Below, in pieces: positions 35,101 through 42,120 of a DNA stretch of 57,618 bases (position 1 is its first letter; the number at the start of each line of letters is the position of its first letter). The stretch is from Leucobacter komagatae (GTDB lineage Bacteria; Actinomycetota; Actinomycetes; Actinomycetales; Microbacteriaceae), in NCBI RefSeq assembly GCF_000834055.1, contig NZ_JXSQ01000021.1:1-57618 (forward strand). The letters are read 5' to 3'. The notes under the pieces were generated by a model. The model was given only the letters and a program-made list of their open reading frames with translations, did not search any database and was not told the DNA's origin. The translations under genes and the position numbers were made by a program.

Positions 35101-35944
35101 ACAGCGTCCGCTTCGCGGGTTCGCTCCCGCAGATCGCCTGCAAGATCGGGGTATCAAGCCGCACCGCGTCGGCGCGCATGCCCTGCGAGATGTTGTGGAA
35201 CGAGGAGACGACAAGCCTCGGCTGCACAACGAACTCGGGAACGCCCGCAACCATCTGGCGGAGCCGGTCGATGACGGGCTGCGGTTTGAACACGCCCTCA
35301 GCCTGCGAGAGCTCGATGAGCGAGCGGGCGTCGATCGTGATCCCGAACTGGTCGCGGAGCGCACGGATGAGCTCCGAGTTCACGACGGGGAAATTCTTGA
35401 GCTTCAGCTCGAAGTCGCGGCCGTAGCGGCGTATCGCGAGCGGTCGCAGCAGGACGGGAGCCGTGAACTCGGTTCCCTCGAAGCTCCACTTCGCGAGGCC
35501 AACGGCGAGGTTCACGGTCTCGAGGCCGCGCATCGTGCGCATCTCGACGGCCTTGTCGGTGACGCGGGCAGCGGCGGCGCGGGCGTGCCTGAGCGCAAGA
35601 TCATCGCGGATGAGCGCAGACAGCAAGATTTTGTTACCCGAGATGAACTGTGGCAGCCCACCGGGGTGCGTTGAGGAAAGCTCAATCCGGTTCGCCGGGT
35701 GATCCTCGAAGTGCAGCAGCGGGTTACGTCCGCCGATCGCCCCGAGCTGGCGGAGCCACTCTGCCTGCTCCTCAGCGAACGGGTTCACTACGGCTACGGG
35801 CCCACCGAGTTCCTGATCAAGATGGTCCACCCCGATCCCTCCTCCAAGCGCGTGACTGTTCACCGGCCCCGCCTCAGCGACATCCGGTGCATCTGCGGCG
35901 CCGCCCTTTGGATCGGGTCGCCTGCGTCGTTCCACACTCCACAC
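32174..35944 (-). CDS. Large SF1-like helicase/nuclease-fold protein, P-loop degenerate
   Basis: A 1256-residue protein of the DUF4011/AAA_11-AAA_12-like family. A P-loop-like segment VVRQLPGTGGTQTVVNAIG lies near residue 325-340, where the canonical GxGK[ST] lysine is replaced by Gly. LLIDAGATTLAENLG near 860 and VVFGDDTTQTPSPFE near 885 stand for motifs II and III. LTRSYRAGGEDLTSL, then IFSIGYGRTPHGRV and AIAMTRARRAMTIVSCF are motifs IV-VI. The last 100 residues (YGVRVVLDYRGAIP, AIAIDIDLG, LRRLGWHYHRVQSFDLF) have a restriction-endonuclease-like fold, as in Vsr/MTES proteins. The GTG start lies six bases after TAGGGT. Role unknown; DNA processing or defence is plausible. Confidence 0.82.
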   Translation of the reverse strand: MWSVERRRRPDPKGGAADAPDVAEAGPVNSHALGGGIGVDHLDQELGGPVAVVNPFAEEQAEWLRQLGAIGGRNPLLHFEDHPANRIELSSTHPGGLPQFISGNKILLSALIRDDLALRHARAAAARVTDKAVEMRTMRGLETVNLAVGLAKWSFEGTEFTAPVLLRPLAIRRYGRDFELKLKNFPVVNSELIRALRDQFGITIDARSLIELSQAEGVFKPQPVIDRLRQMVAGVPEFVVQPRLVVSSFHNISQGMRADAVRLDTPILQAICGSEPAKRTLSENYHPVNPVSPDVAAPETDRCLYDSDPEQDDVLAQIDAGQSIVVRQLPGTGGTQTVVNAIGNLVRDGKHVMVVTPRRSTIDGITHRLTRAGLPGLAVTPRRLRRNLVESISRNENATAEQMRDVDEALVRLRGVLLDYRDALSTPDERFSVTPLHALRKLTNLSLGENPPTTTVRLDDQALGQLTIDRSSVADDLTEVARLGQFQYGPDDSPWYGVDFSSTEEARAAYGIAVDLAESQLPRLISMANEVVEQTSMRPYESVSELGVYLRLLMGVRDTLDRFTPEVYDRSLAEVIAAHAPRGSDEDMSAANKRRLRKLAQEYVRPGVSITDMYSRLVQIQQQRVLWQRYTTVVGARPEVPLGIADVVVAFQSAYQDLDKLDAVLGTTVEPDRLKNLELHDLAARVSELAKESEVLQNIQERTTIVERLRSARLGPLLDDLSARHVPAEAVAAELELAWWQSVLERMLQTNPALLSANTGVIERLEADFRLVDDAHAGANGTLLASKLADAWRVAVLDNKQEALALRGLLRSGYASIAALAQDSPVLFSTLAPVLAMSPYEVSQLPETARFDTVLLIDAGATTLAENLGAIRRADQVVVFGDDTTQTPSPFEIGVHSPSEDEPATPKSQRSALGELAEVLPTLKLTRSYRAGGEDLTSLVNTRFYGGEIKSLPWAGSFLGHSSLTYDFVPAGQGLPDQQTGAVESTEAEVDRVVQMVLQHADERPNESLMVITASEKHAVRVYREVLQAFSKFPQYREFLLGERAEPFAVLTLEQATAQSRDRVIFSIGYGRTPHGRVLSNFGALGRPGGEHLLAIAMTRARRAMTIVSCFKPEDLDSSRLKHGVVELAELLAFEHPEPEPVSLPSETDPLVREFADRLEAYGVRVVLDYRGAIPIAASHGDRAIAIDIDLGTASSGDGGASLREALRLRPAVLRRLGWHYHRVQSFDLFADPEGVAGRIARVLGASAQASDAAFQ

Positions 35945-36014
35945 ACCGCCACCCTAAGGTGTGCGCACGGGAATACGGCGCATTATCGCGGTGTTTCTCC
36001 GCGCGTCGTTCCTG

Positions 36015-36052
36015 TGACTTCGCCGCTCGCGGCTGCGCGAGCGGCGAAGTCA
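36015..36052 (-). terminator. Strong hairpin after the uracil/xanthine permease
   Basis: A perfect 17-base-pair stem (TGACTTCGCCGCTCGCG and its complement) with a four-base loop, 18 bases after the permease stop on the minus strand. It also lies upstream of the large helicase promoter, so it insulates the two genes. Confidence 0.85.
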
Positions 36053-36070
36053 GGGGGCAACCGGCTCGCG

Positions 36071-37420
36071 CTACCGGATGATCGCGGTGTCTACCGCTGT
36101 ACCTCGCGCCTTGGTGACCGCGCGCATCACGTGGTAAACACCAACAGCTGCGAGCGTGCCGAGCGCGATGCCGTTAAACATCACGTTGCCGAGCTGCATG
36201 CTGAAATCAGCGATACCGACGATGAGCGCGATTGCCGCGGTGAACTGGTTGATTGGCTTCGAGAAATCGACCTTGTTGTCGATCCAGATCTTCACACCAA
36301 TGAGGCCGATGAGGCCGTACAACGCCACGGTCACACCGCCGAGCACACCGGCCGGAACCGAGAAGATGAGCGCGCCGACCTTCGGTGAGAAGCTCAGCAG
36401 CATCGCGATGATGCCCGCAACCCAGTACGCCGCCGTCGAGTACACGCGCGTCGCCGCCATCACGCCGATGTTCTCGCCATACGTCGTGGTCGCCGATCCG
36501 CCGCCGAAACCGGCGAGAACCGTTGCGACGCCGTCAGCGAGCAACGCCCTGCCCGTCACCGGGTCGAGGTCGCGCTCGATCATCAGGCCGACGCTCTTCA
36601 CGTGGCCGACGTTCTCCGCAATGAGCACGAGCACAACCGGAAGGAACGCCGGCAGCAATCCCCACAGTGAGGGGTCAGCGAATGGGATAGCTGGGAGGTG
36701 GAACTCTGGGAAGCCGATCCACGCCGCGCTCTGCACCGACGCGAAATCTACGATGCCCATGAACGAGGCCGCGATGTACCCGACGACCATGCCGAGCACG
36801 ATCGACAGCCGCCCAATGAGGCCCCGGAACAGCACCGTGATGAGAATAATGGAGGCGATCGTGATGAGCGCTGCGGTCGAGTGCAGGCCCTGGTTCACGT
36901 CTGGGTTCGATGCAGGGTTACCAAACCAGTTGTTCTTCACGGCCGGCGCGAGGTTGAAACCGATGAGCGCAACAACGGCACCCATCACAACGGGCGGCAT
37001 GAGCGCGTTCACCCAACCGGTGCCGAAGCGCTGCACCGCAATGCCGACGAGCGCGACCAGCACACCCATCGCGATAATCGCGAACGAGGCGCGAGCGAGA
37101 CCGGCGACGTCGCCGTAGTCAAACCCGGCCGTTGCCACCGCGATGGGCGCGAGGAACGCGAAGGAGGATCCGAGGTAGCTCGGCAGGCGGTTGCCCGTCA
37201 TGAGCAGGAACAGCATCGTGCCGAGGCCGGAGAAGAACAGCGTCGCGGTTGGAGGGAAGCCGGTGATGAGCGGAACCAGGAACGTTGCGCCAAACATGGC
37301 GACGACGTGCTGCGTTCCAAAGCCGATGGTGCGGCCCCAGCTCAGGCGCTCCTCGGGGAGAACGATCGCATCTTGGCCGACGGTTTTTCCGTCGCCGTGT
37401 AGCTTCCAGGGCAGGGCCAT
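36071..37420 (-). CDS. Uracil-xanthine permease (NCS2 family)
   Basis: A 449-residue membrane protein with about 14 spans, moving a nucleobase (uracil or xanthine) with protons. NCS2 features include QHVVAMFGATFLVPLITG, a FAENVGHVKSVG-like segment (LIAENVGHVKSVG near residue 270) and GGGSATTTYGENIGVMAATR near 320. The start at 37420 has GGAG five bases upstream; a longer frame to 37486 has no such site. A strong terminator follows. Substrate preference between uracil and xanthine is not resolved. Confidence 0.9.
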   Translation of the reverse strand: MALPWKLHGDGKTVGQDAIVLPEERLSWGRTIGFGTQHVVAMFGATFLVPLITGFPPTATLFFSGLGTMLFLLMTGNRLPSYLGSSFAFLAPIAVATAGFDYGDVAGLARASFAIIAMGVLVALVGIAVQRFGTGWVNALMPPVVMGAVVALIGFNLAPAVKNNWFGNPASNPDVNQGLHSTAALITIASIILITVLFRGLIGRLSIVLGMVVGYIAASFMGIVDFASVQSAAWIGFPEFHLPAIPFADPSLWGLLPAFLPVVLVLIAENVGHVKSVGLMIERDLDPVTGRALLADGVATVLAGFGGGSATTTYGENIGVMAATRVYSTAAYWVAGIIAMLLSFSPKVGALIFSVPAGVLGGVTVALYGLIGLIGVKIWIDNKVDFSKPINQFTAAIALIVGIADFSMQLGNVMFNGIALGTLAAVGVYHVMRAVTKARGTAVDTAIIR

Positions 37421-37617
37421 TGGGGCTCCTTCGGGGGCGTGCGGACTCAACGTGCCGCGCGTCCACCCCCACAGGCACGCAACCAAACGTCAATCATACA
37501 GCGAACACTCAGGATCGCGACCCGCTCCCCCATCGCATCGCGACCGGCGCCCGGCCCGTCGATGCCGGGGAGGGATGGGGGTGTGCGGGCCGCCTGTCGC
37601 GCTCGGCGCTGGCTGCG

Positions 37618-39039
37618 CTAGGAATCGAATCCCAGGCCAGCTGCGTCAAGCGCACGGAGGAACACGTTGCGCCTCCCGCTGTTGTGGTCCGCCCGGTCGA
37701 GCGACCACCTGACGAGGTTCACGCCGAGCGTCGCGGCTGGCTCCGGCGGGAACGGCAGCGGGATGCTGCGTACCATTTCGAGTTCGGTGCGCTCAGTGAC
37801 CCGCCCCTCAAGCCGGTCGACGATCACGTCGGCGGCGAAGTGTGTCGCCCCAACGCCGAGCCCGGTAAACCCAGCGACGTACTGGACACGACCGTCGTAC
37901 GCTTTCCCGAAAAACGCGCAGAAGCGCGTCGACGTGTCGATGACGCCTGCCCAGCGGTGCGTGAATTTCACGCCGGCGAGCTGCGGAAATGTCGTAAAGA
38001 AGTGGCTCGCCAACTGTCGGTGGGTCGCCATGCGATCCTCGTAGGCACGCTTGATGCGCCCTCCCGCGTGATAGACCGCGTCATAGCCGCCCCAGAGGAT
38101 CCTGTTGTCCGAGGTGAGCCTGGCGTAGTGGAACTGGTTGGCCATGTCTGCGAGCCCCTCGCGGCCCTCCCACCCAATCGCGGCGAGCTGCTCGGCGCTG
38201 AGCGGTTCGGTCATGAGCACGTAGTCGTACACCGGGACGGTGTGGAACTGGTAGCGCTTGAGCAGCGAGGGAAACACGTTGGTGCAGAGCGCGACTCGCT
38301 GTGCTGTCACGTGTCCGCGAGCGGTTTCGAGGACGATCGGTTCGTCTTCCCGGCCGGCGAGACGTTCGACTGGCGTTCCCTCGTAAATCTCGACCCCGAT
38401 GCTCGTCGCGTGCTTTGCGAGTGCGACGGCGAGCTTCGCCGGGTGCACGTTCGCGTTGCTGCGGGGCGAGAACGCTCCGGCGAGGAAGGTGGGAGAGTTC
38501 ACCCTGGCGCGTACCTCAGCTTCGCCGAGGACCTGTGTCTGCGGGTCGCTGCTCTCCCCAACCCAGTCGACCTGGTGGGCGTGGTTCGCGACCGACAGCT
38601 GCCCGGTTCGCTCCCAATCGACGTCGAGCTCGTGCTCCGCGATGAACCGCTCAATGGCGTCAAGGTTCGCAAGTCCGATGCGGTGGAGATCCTCCGCCTC
38701 GTCCGGCCAGCGCGCCTCGGCATTCGCCTCGCCGTGCGTGATGCTCGCCTCGCAGAATCCTCCGTTGCGGCCGGATGCTGCCCACCCGACCTTCACCGCC
38801 TCGATGAGGGCGACGCGGCGTTCCGGGTGCTCCTGCTTGAGCTTGATCGCCGTCCAGAGCCCGGCATAGCCACCGCCAACCACCGCGTCGTCAACGGTGG
38901 TATTCGCGCTCAGCCGTGGATAGGAGCCAGCAGTGTGCGCGACGTCCTCGATCCAGTACACCCCGAGGGTCGTATCCGCGAGCGATGCGTCGACGATTCT
39001 CGCTGCGGGGCGATGCGTTTCAAATACCGTCGGTTCCAT
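37618..39039 (-). CDS. FAD-dependent amine oxidase-like oxidoreductase (DAO family)
   Basis: A 473-residue flavoprotein. The ADP-binding fold is DDAVVGGGYAGLWTAIKL near residue 50. AASGRNGGF near 90 is a DAO-type substrate-side motif, and GFTGLGVGATHFAADVI near 407 is the FAD-binding C-terminal motif. It is closest in pattern to gamma-glutamylputrescine oxidase-like and glycine oxidase-like proteins. It lies alone on its strand, with no clear ribosome-binding site before the ATG. The substrate is not established. Confidence 0.85.
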   Translation of the reverse strand: MEPTVFETHRPAARIVDASLADTTLGVYWIEDVAHTAGSYPRLSANTTVDDAVVGGGYAGLWTAIKLKQEHPERRVALIEAVKVGWAASGRNGGFCEASITHGEANAEARWPDEAEDLHRIGLANLDAIERFIAEHELDVDWERTGQLSVANHAHQVDWVGESSDPQTQVLGEAEVRARVNSPTFLAGAFSPRSNANVHPAKLAVALAKHATSIGVEIYEGTPVERLAGREDEPIVLETARGHVTAQRVALCTNVFPSLLKRYQFHTVPVYDYVLMTEPLSAEQLAAIGWEGREGLADMANQFHYARLTSDNRILWGGYDAVYHAGGRIKRAYEDRMATHRQLASHFFTTFPQLAGVKFTHRWAGVIDTSTRFCAFFGKAYDGRVQYVAGFTGLGVGATHFAADVIVDRLEGRVTERTELEMVRSIPLPFPPEPAATLGVNLVRWSLDRADHNSGRRNVFLRALDAAGLGFDS

Positions 39040-39128
39040 GATCGCAACCAGTCCTCACCATTGGGTCGTGCCCAGAGTGTACATGGACAACCCAAAGAAA
39101 ACTGGTGCTCAACCGCGCCGAATCAGCG

Positions 39129-39347
39129 TTACTTCGTCGGCGGCTTCATGATCACGCCGGTCGCGAGACCGACCGCGAGGCCCGCGGGGAACCACATCCA
39201 AAACTGGGTGAAGTACCAGAGCACGAGGCCCATGACGGCGCCCATTGCGATGCCAAGCAGCACCTGCTTGCGCCGAGCCTCAGGGGTCGGCTCATCGCCG
39301 GCACCCTTGTTCTTCGGGTCCTTCTTCGGCTTCGACGACTTGCTCAT
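39129..39347 (-). CDS. Small membrane protein coupled to EamA-CYTH
   Basis: A 72-residue protein. A basic Lys/Pro-rich N-terminus (SSKPKKDPKNKGAG) precedes a span of about 43 residues with two hydrophobic helices. It overlaps the stop codon of the EamA-CYTH gene by four bases (ATGA at 39344-39347), so it is translationally coupled to it. Function unknown. Confidence 0.7.
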   Translation of the reverse strand: MSKSSKPKKDPKNKGAGDEPTPEARRKQVLLGIAMGAVMGLVLWYFTQFWMWFPAGLAVGLATGVIMKPPTK

Positions 39348-40924
39348 GGCATCAGCTTACGCGCGGCAGCTTGATCCACCCTGTCCATCTCCTGCAACTG
39401 GGCGATTACCTCTGGGGACGCGCCACGAGCGGTCGCCACAGCAGCAAGCGCTCCCATAGCCCTGGCAATCTTCGCCGTACTCAACGAGGGTGTCGCCCCA
39501 GCACCTTCAAGCACCTCACCGGTGAGGTCGAGCCAGTGCTCATCAGCACCGGGCAGCAGTTCAGCTTCCCACTCACGCCACGCCCGCTCGATGCGCGCAT
39601 CACCGCGCAGCTCAGCCGCGAGCACCCGGTCGTCCGCGAGTTCGACGACTTCGACACCGGCCCGGGTGACCAGCCGCACCGTGCGCCGTTCCGTGCGCAG
39701 CTCTGCGATGGGGCGAACATGTTCAGCTGCGTCACCGATCCGCTCGCGCAACTCGCTCACGAGGCCGGCTGGGATTGCAGCCGCCAGCGGCCAGTGCAAC
39801 TCGCGGGTACCCCCGGCGGTCTTGGCCTTCAGATGCCAGCCCTCGTCAGCTCCGCCCTCGCGGACCCGCATCGCGAGCCCTCTCGCGGCAAGCGCGCCGT
39901 CCGCAGTGTCGTAGTAGCGCGCGTTGAGGGTATTGACCTCGGCCGCCCCGACAGACAGGCCCACCGGCGCAAAGCTCGCGTCAGCAGGAATCTCTGTCTG
40001 CGCCGGCACCTCGTATTTTCGTTCGATCTCGAGGGACTCCGTCGCGCCGCCCTCCTGTCGCACAGGTTCCGGTGCGCGCCGCTGTCCGGCAGACCAGACA
40101 ATGCCAGCGCCAGCGAGCACGACGAGCACGATGCCCGCGAGCGCAGTGACCGTGAGGACGTCGCCGAGAAACAGAACTCCGACGAGGGTGCCCATGACCG
40201 GATCGAACGCGAAAAATACGCCGAGGGTTCGGGCAGAGGTGAGCCGCCCGGCGATCGTATCGACCGAGAACGCGAGGGCAGTCCCAACGAGCGCCGACAA
40301 CGCGAGCAGGCCCCACTGCGCGGGCTGCACCTGCGTGATCACGGGCAGCGAGAACGGCATCGTCAGGATCGCTGCGACAGCGACGGACAGCGCGACGCTC
40401 TGCAGGCCGCCCTCGGCCTTGCCGATGCGGGGTGCCAGTAGCGTGTATCCGGCGAAGCTCACACCGGCCAGGGCGCCCCACACGAGCCCAATCGGATCGA
40501 AAGGTCCGCCGAACCCCGCGAGGAGCACCACGCCTGCGAACGCCGCAATCGCGAGGAGCCCCTCACGGAGCCTGCGGGAAGCGAGAAACGCGACCATGCA
40601 CGGGCCAAGGAAATCGAGGGTCGTCGCGACCCCGAGCGGGATCCGCTCGATGGCTTGGTACAGAAACAGGTTCATGGCGGCCATCGCCGTGCCGTAGAGC
40701 ACAATTCCGAACCACTCGTCACGACTCCGCCCTCGCAGGCGCGGCCGGAAGAGCGCGAGCATGATGGCCGCGGCGATGAGCATGCGGAGGCCGCTCGTCC
40801 CTGCCGCGCCGAGGTCGGCGAAGAGCGACAGCGATATCGCCGCGCCGGCCTGCATGCCGATCGATCCGGCGAGCACGAGAAACATCGCGCGTATCGTCGC
40901 GGATCTGTTGGGCTGAGTCTGCAT
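39344..40924 (-). CDS. EamA/RhtA-like exporter fused to a CYTH domain
   Basis: A 526-residue fusion. Residues 1-285 are an EamA drug/metabolite transporter with ten spans (from FLVLAGSIGMQAGAAISLSL to GIVLVVLAGAGIVWS). Residues 295-526 form a CYTH domain, a triphosphate tunnel enzyme fold, with the ExExK motif LEIERKYEVP and the acidic/basic strands YYDTADGALAARGLAMRVREGG, WHLKAKTAGGTRELHWPL and AELRTERRTVRL. TAGGCT lies seven bases before the ATG; the GGAGG touching the ATG is too close to serve. At the joint a full AGGAGG lies eight bases before an ACG codon (40042-40040), as if the CYTH domain had its own start once. Confidence 0.85.
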   Translation of the reverse strand: MQTQPNRSATIRAMFLVLAGSIGMQAGAAISLSLFADLGAAGTSGLRMLIAAAIMLALFRPRLRGRSRDEWFGIVLYGTAMAAMNLFLYQAIERIPLGVATTLDFLGPCMVAFLASRRLREGLLAIAAFAGVVLLAGFGGPFDPIGLVWGALAGVSFAGYTLLAPRIGKAEGGLQSVALSVAVAAILTMPFSLPVITQVQPAQWGLLALSALVGTALAFSVDTIAGRLTSARTLGVFFAFDPVMGTLVGVLFLGDVLTVTALAGIVLVVLAGAGIVWSAGQRRAPEPVRQEGGATESLEIERKYEVPAQTEIPADASFAPVGLSVGAAEVNTLNARYYDTADGALAARGLAMRVREGGADEGWHLKAKTAGGTRELHWPLAAAIPAGLVSELRERIGDAAEHVRPIAELRTERRTVRLVTRAGVEVVELADDRVLAAELRGDARIERAWREWEAELLPGADEHWLDLTGEVLEGAGATPSLSTAKIARAMGALAAVATARGASPEVIAQLQEMDRVDQAAARKLMP

Positions 40925-40966
40925 CCTCCCAAGCCTAAACCCAGCGGGGTGCCTACACTTAGCATC

Positions 40967-41503
40967 GTGACTGAGCTCGTTGATACCGTGACGGAAACCG
41001 TCCGTGAAGCCGCGACGCGGCTGCGCGATGCAGGGGTAGCCCCAGAGGCGCTCGCCCGCTACGTACCGCAGCACCGCCGGCTACTCATCCCGCGCAAGGC
41101 GTCGATGCAGCCCCTCGGGCAGGTGTGGCGCCTCGGCACACTCTTGATCGGCGCGGACCCGGCCGCCCCCGCACTGTACGTTGCCGGGCGCGCGACGCGA
41201 TCGGCGGTCCGCCCCTACCCGGGAAACCAGTCGATCTCGCGAGAAGAGCGGCGTGATCTCGCGGCGGCCGCGCTGCACGGTGGTTACCCAGAGGGCACAG
41301 CGGTGAACTTCGATGCGACCCCGCTCCCGATAGACGAGTCCACACTCGGTTCCCTCTCACCGGAGTTGCCGCTTGGCGTCGTTGACGGGGCGCTCCACGT
41401 GCGGTGGCGGGCAGGAGCGCCCCTTGCGGGAGCGCAGACGCTCGCGGCGTATCTTGATGAGCGAGTTGAGCTCCTCGTCAACCCGCCCCAGGGGGCGAGC
41501 TAG
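40967..41503 (+). CDS. Hypothetical protein, leaderless
   Basis: A 178-residue soluble protein with no recognised domain. Segments such as RYVPQHRRLLIPRKASM, LGTLLIGADPAAPALYVAGR and LSPELPLGVVDGALHVRWR suggest a compact alpha/beta fold. The GTG at 40967 lies seven bases after TACACT. It diverges from the EamA-CYTH gene across 42 bases. A strong terminator follows its stop. Function unknown. Confidence 0.75.
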   Translation: MTELVDTVTETVREAATRLRDAGVAPEALARYVPQHRRLLIPRKASMQPLGQVWRLGTLLIGADPAAPALYVAGRATRSAVRPYPGNQSISREERRDLAAAALHGGYPEGTAVNFDATPLPIDESTLGSLSPELPLGVVDGALHVRWRAGAPLAGAQTLAAYLDERVELLVNPPQGAS

Positions 41504-41506
41504 CAG

Positions 41507-41545
41507 CGCAAAGTCTCAGATCTGCAGAAGATCTGAGACTTTGCG
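41507..41545 (+). terminator. Hairpin terminator after the gene at 40967
   Basis: CGCAAAGTCTCAGATCT and its reverse complement form a perfect 17-base-pair stem with a GCAGA loop, four bases past the stop codon. The right arm contains TTTGCG but no long T-tail. Confidence 0.82.
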
Positions 41546-41585
41546 ACGGATTCGCAAGAGGAATCGCATTTTTCCATAGCTAACG

Positions 41586-41649
41586 CAGCGCGCCGGCAAC
41601 ATTCGGCAGGCAGCAGCGCGCCGGCAACATTCGGCAGGCAGCAGCGCGC
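41586..41649. repeat. 28-base tandem repeat, 2.3 units
   Basis: A 28-base unit beginning CAGCGCGCCGGCAACATTCG is perfectly duplicated at 41586-41613 and 41614-41641; a third copy breaks off at 41649. Recent slippage duplication is likely, since the units are identical. It lies in the gap before the ArsR gene end. Confidence 0.85.
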
Positions 41650-41674
41650 TGCACGCAGCCGCCCCTCCCGGGAC

Positions 41675-42079
41675 CTAGCCCACCGGTGGCGCGGCTACCG
41701 CGAACCGTGGGGCCCGCGGGGCCCGGCGCTCGTCAGCCTCGGCTGCGAGGGTGCCGTCGGGTGCGATGTGGCTGAACATCTGCGCGACAACGGCGATGAT
41801 GTGCGGGTCTTCGACCCGGTACAGCTGACGGCGCCCGTCTCGGCGGGCAGCGACGATACCGGCGGCCCGGAGTTTCGCGAGGTGCTGACTGATAGCCGGG
41901 ACGTTTGCGTTCGCCCGCTCGGCCAGCGTCGAGACGTCATACTCACCTGCGGCGAGTAGCCAGACGAGATGAAGCCGAGTTGGTGTGGACAGCATGTCAA
42001 AGCTTCCAGCGGCTGCGTGCAGCTGGGCCTCGGTGATGTCGGGCAGTGTTGCGGTCTCGGCTAAATGGTGATCGTCCAT
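41675..42079 (-). CDS. ArsR-family metal-sensing repressor
   Basis: A 134-residue winged-helix regulator. LAERANANVPAISQHLAKLRAAGIVAARRDGRRQLYRV is the ArsR/SmtB DNA-binding core. The last helix carries DPHIIAVVAQMFSHI: Asp, His at +2 and His at +13 match three of the four ligands of the alpha-5 site of CzrA/SmtB-type sensors, while the fourth is not at +16 but an Asp stands at +17. Zinc, cobalt or manganese sensing is therefore plausible and unproved. It is divergent from the ABC operon, with TTGCGCAA at 42106-42113 positioned to repress both. Confidence 0.87.
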   Translation of the reverse strand: MDDHHLAETATLPDITEAQLHAAAGSFDMLSTPTRLHLVWLLAAGEYDVSTLAERANANVPAISQHLAKLRAAGIVAARRDGRRQLYRVEDPHIIAVVAQMFSHIAPDGTLAAEADERRAPRAPRFAVAAPPVG

Positions 42080-42094
42080 CTTTCAATGATCCAT

Positions 42095-42120
42095 TATTCT
42101 GAGATTTGCGCAAGTTATTG
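42095..42120. promoter_or_regulatory. Operator 1 (TTGCGCAA) between ArsR and the ABC operon
   Basis: The palindrome TTGCGCAA lies at 42106-42113, followed by GTTATTGC, so that GCAA-GTTA-TTGC forms a second inverted repeat. TATTCT (42095-42100) could be the -10 of the ABC operon, which puts the operator at its start point, and the same bases sit at about -35 for arsR. The identical 8-mer recurs at 45395 and 49627. Confidence 0.6.

Noticed and set aside
42106..42117. TTG start for the ABC permease at 42106
   Set aside because: It coincides with the TTGCGCAA operator and the likely transcription start, so a later start was preferred.
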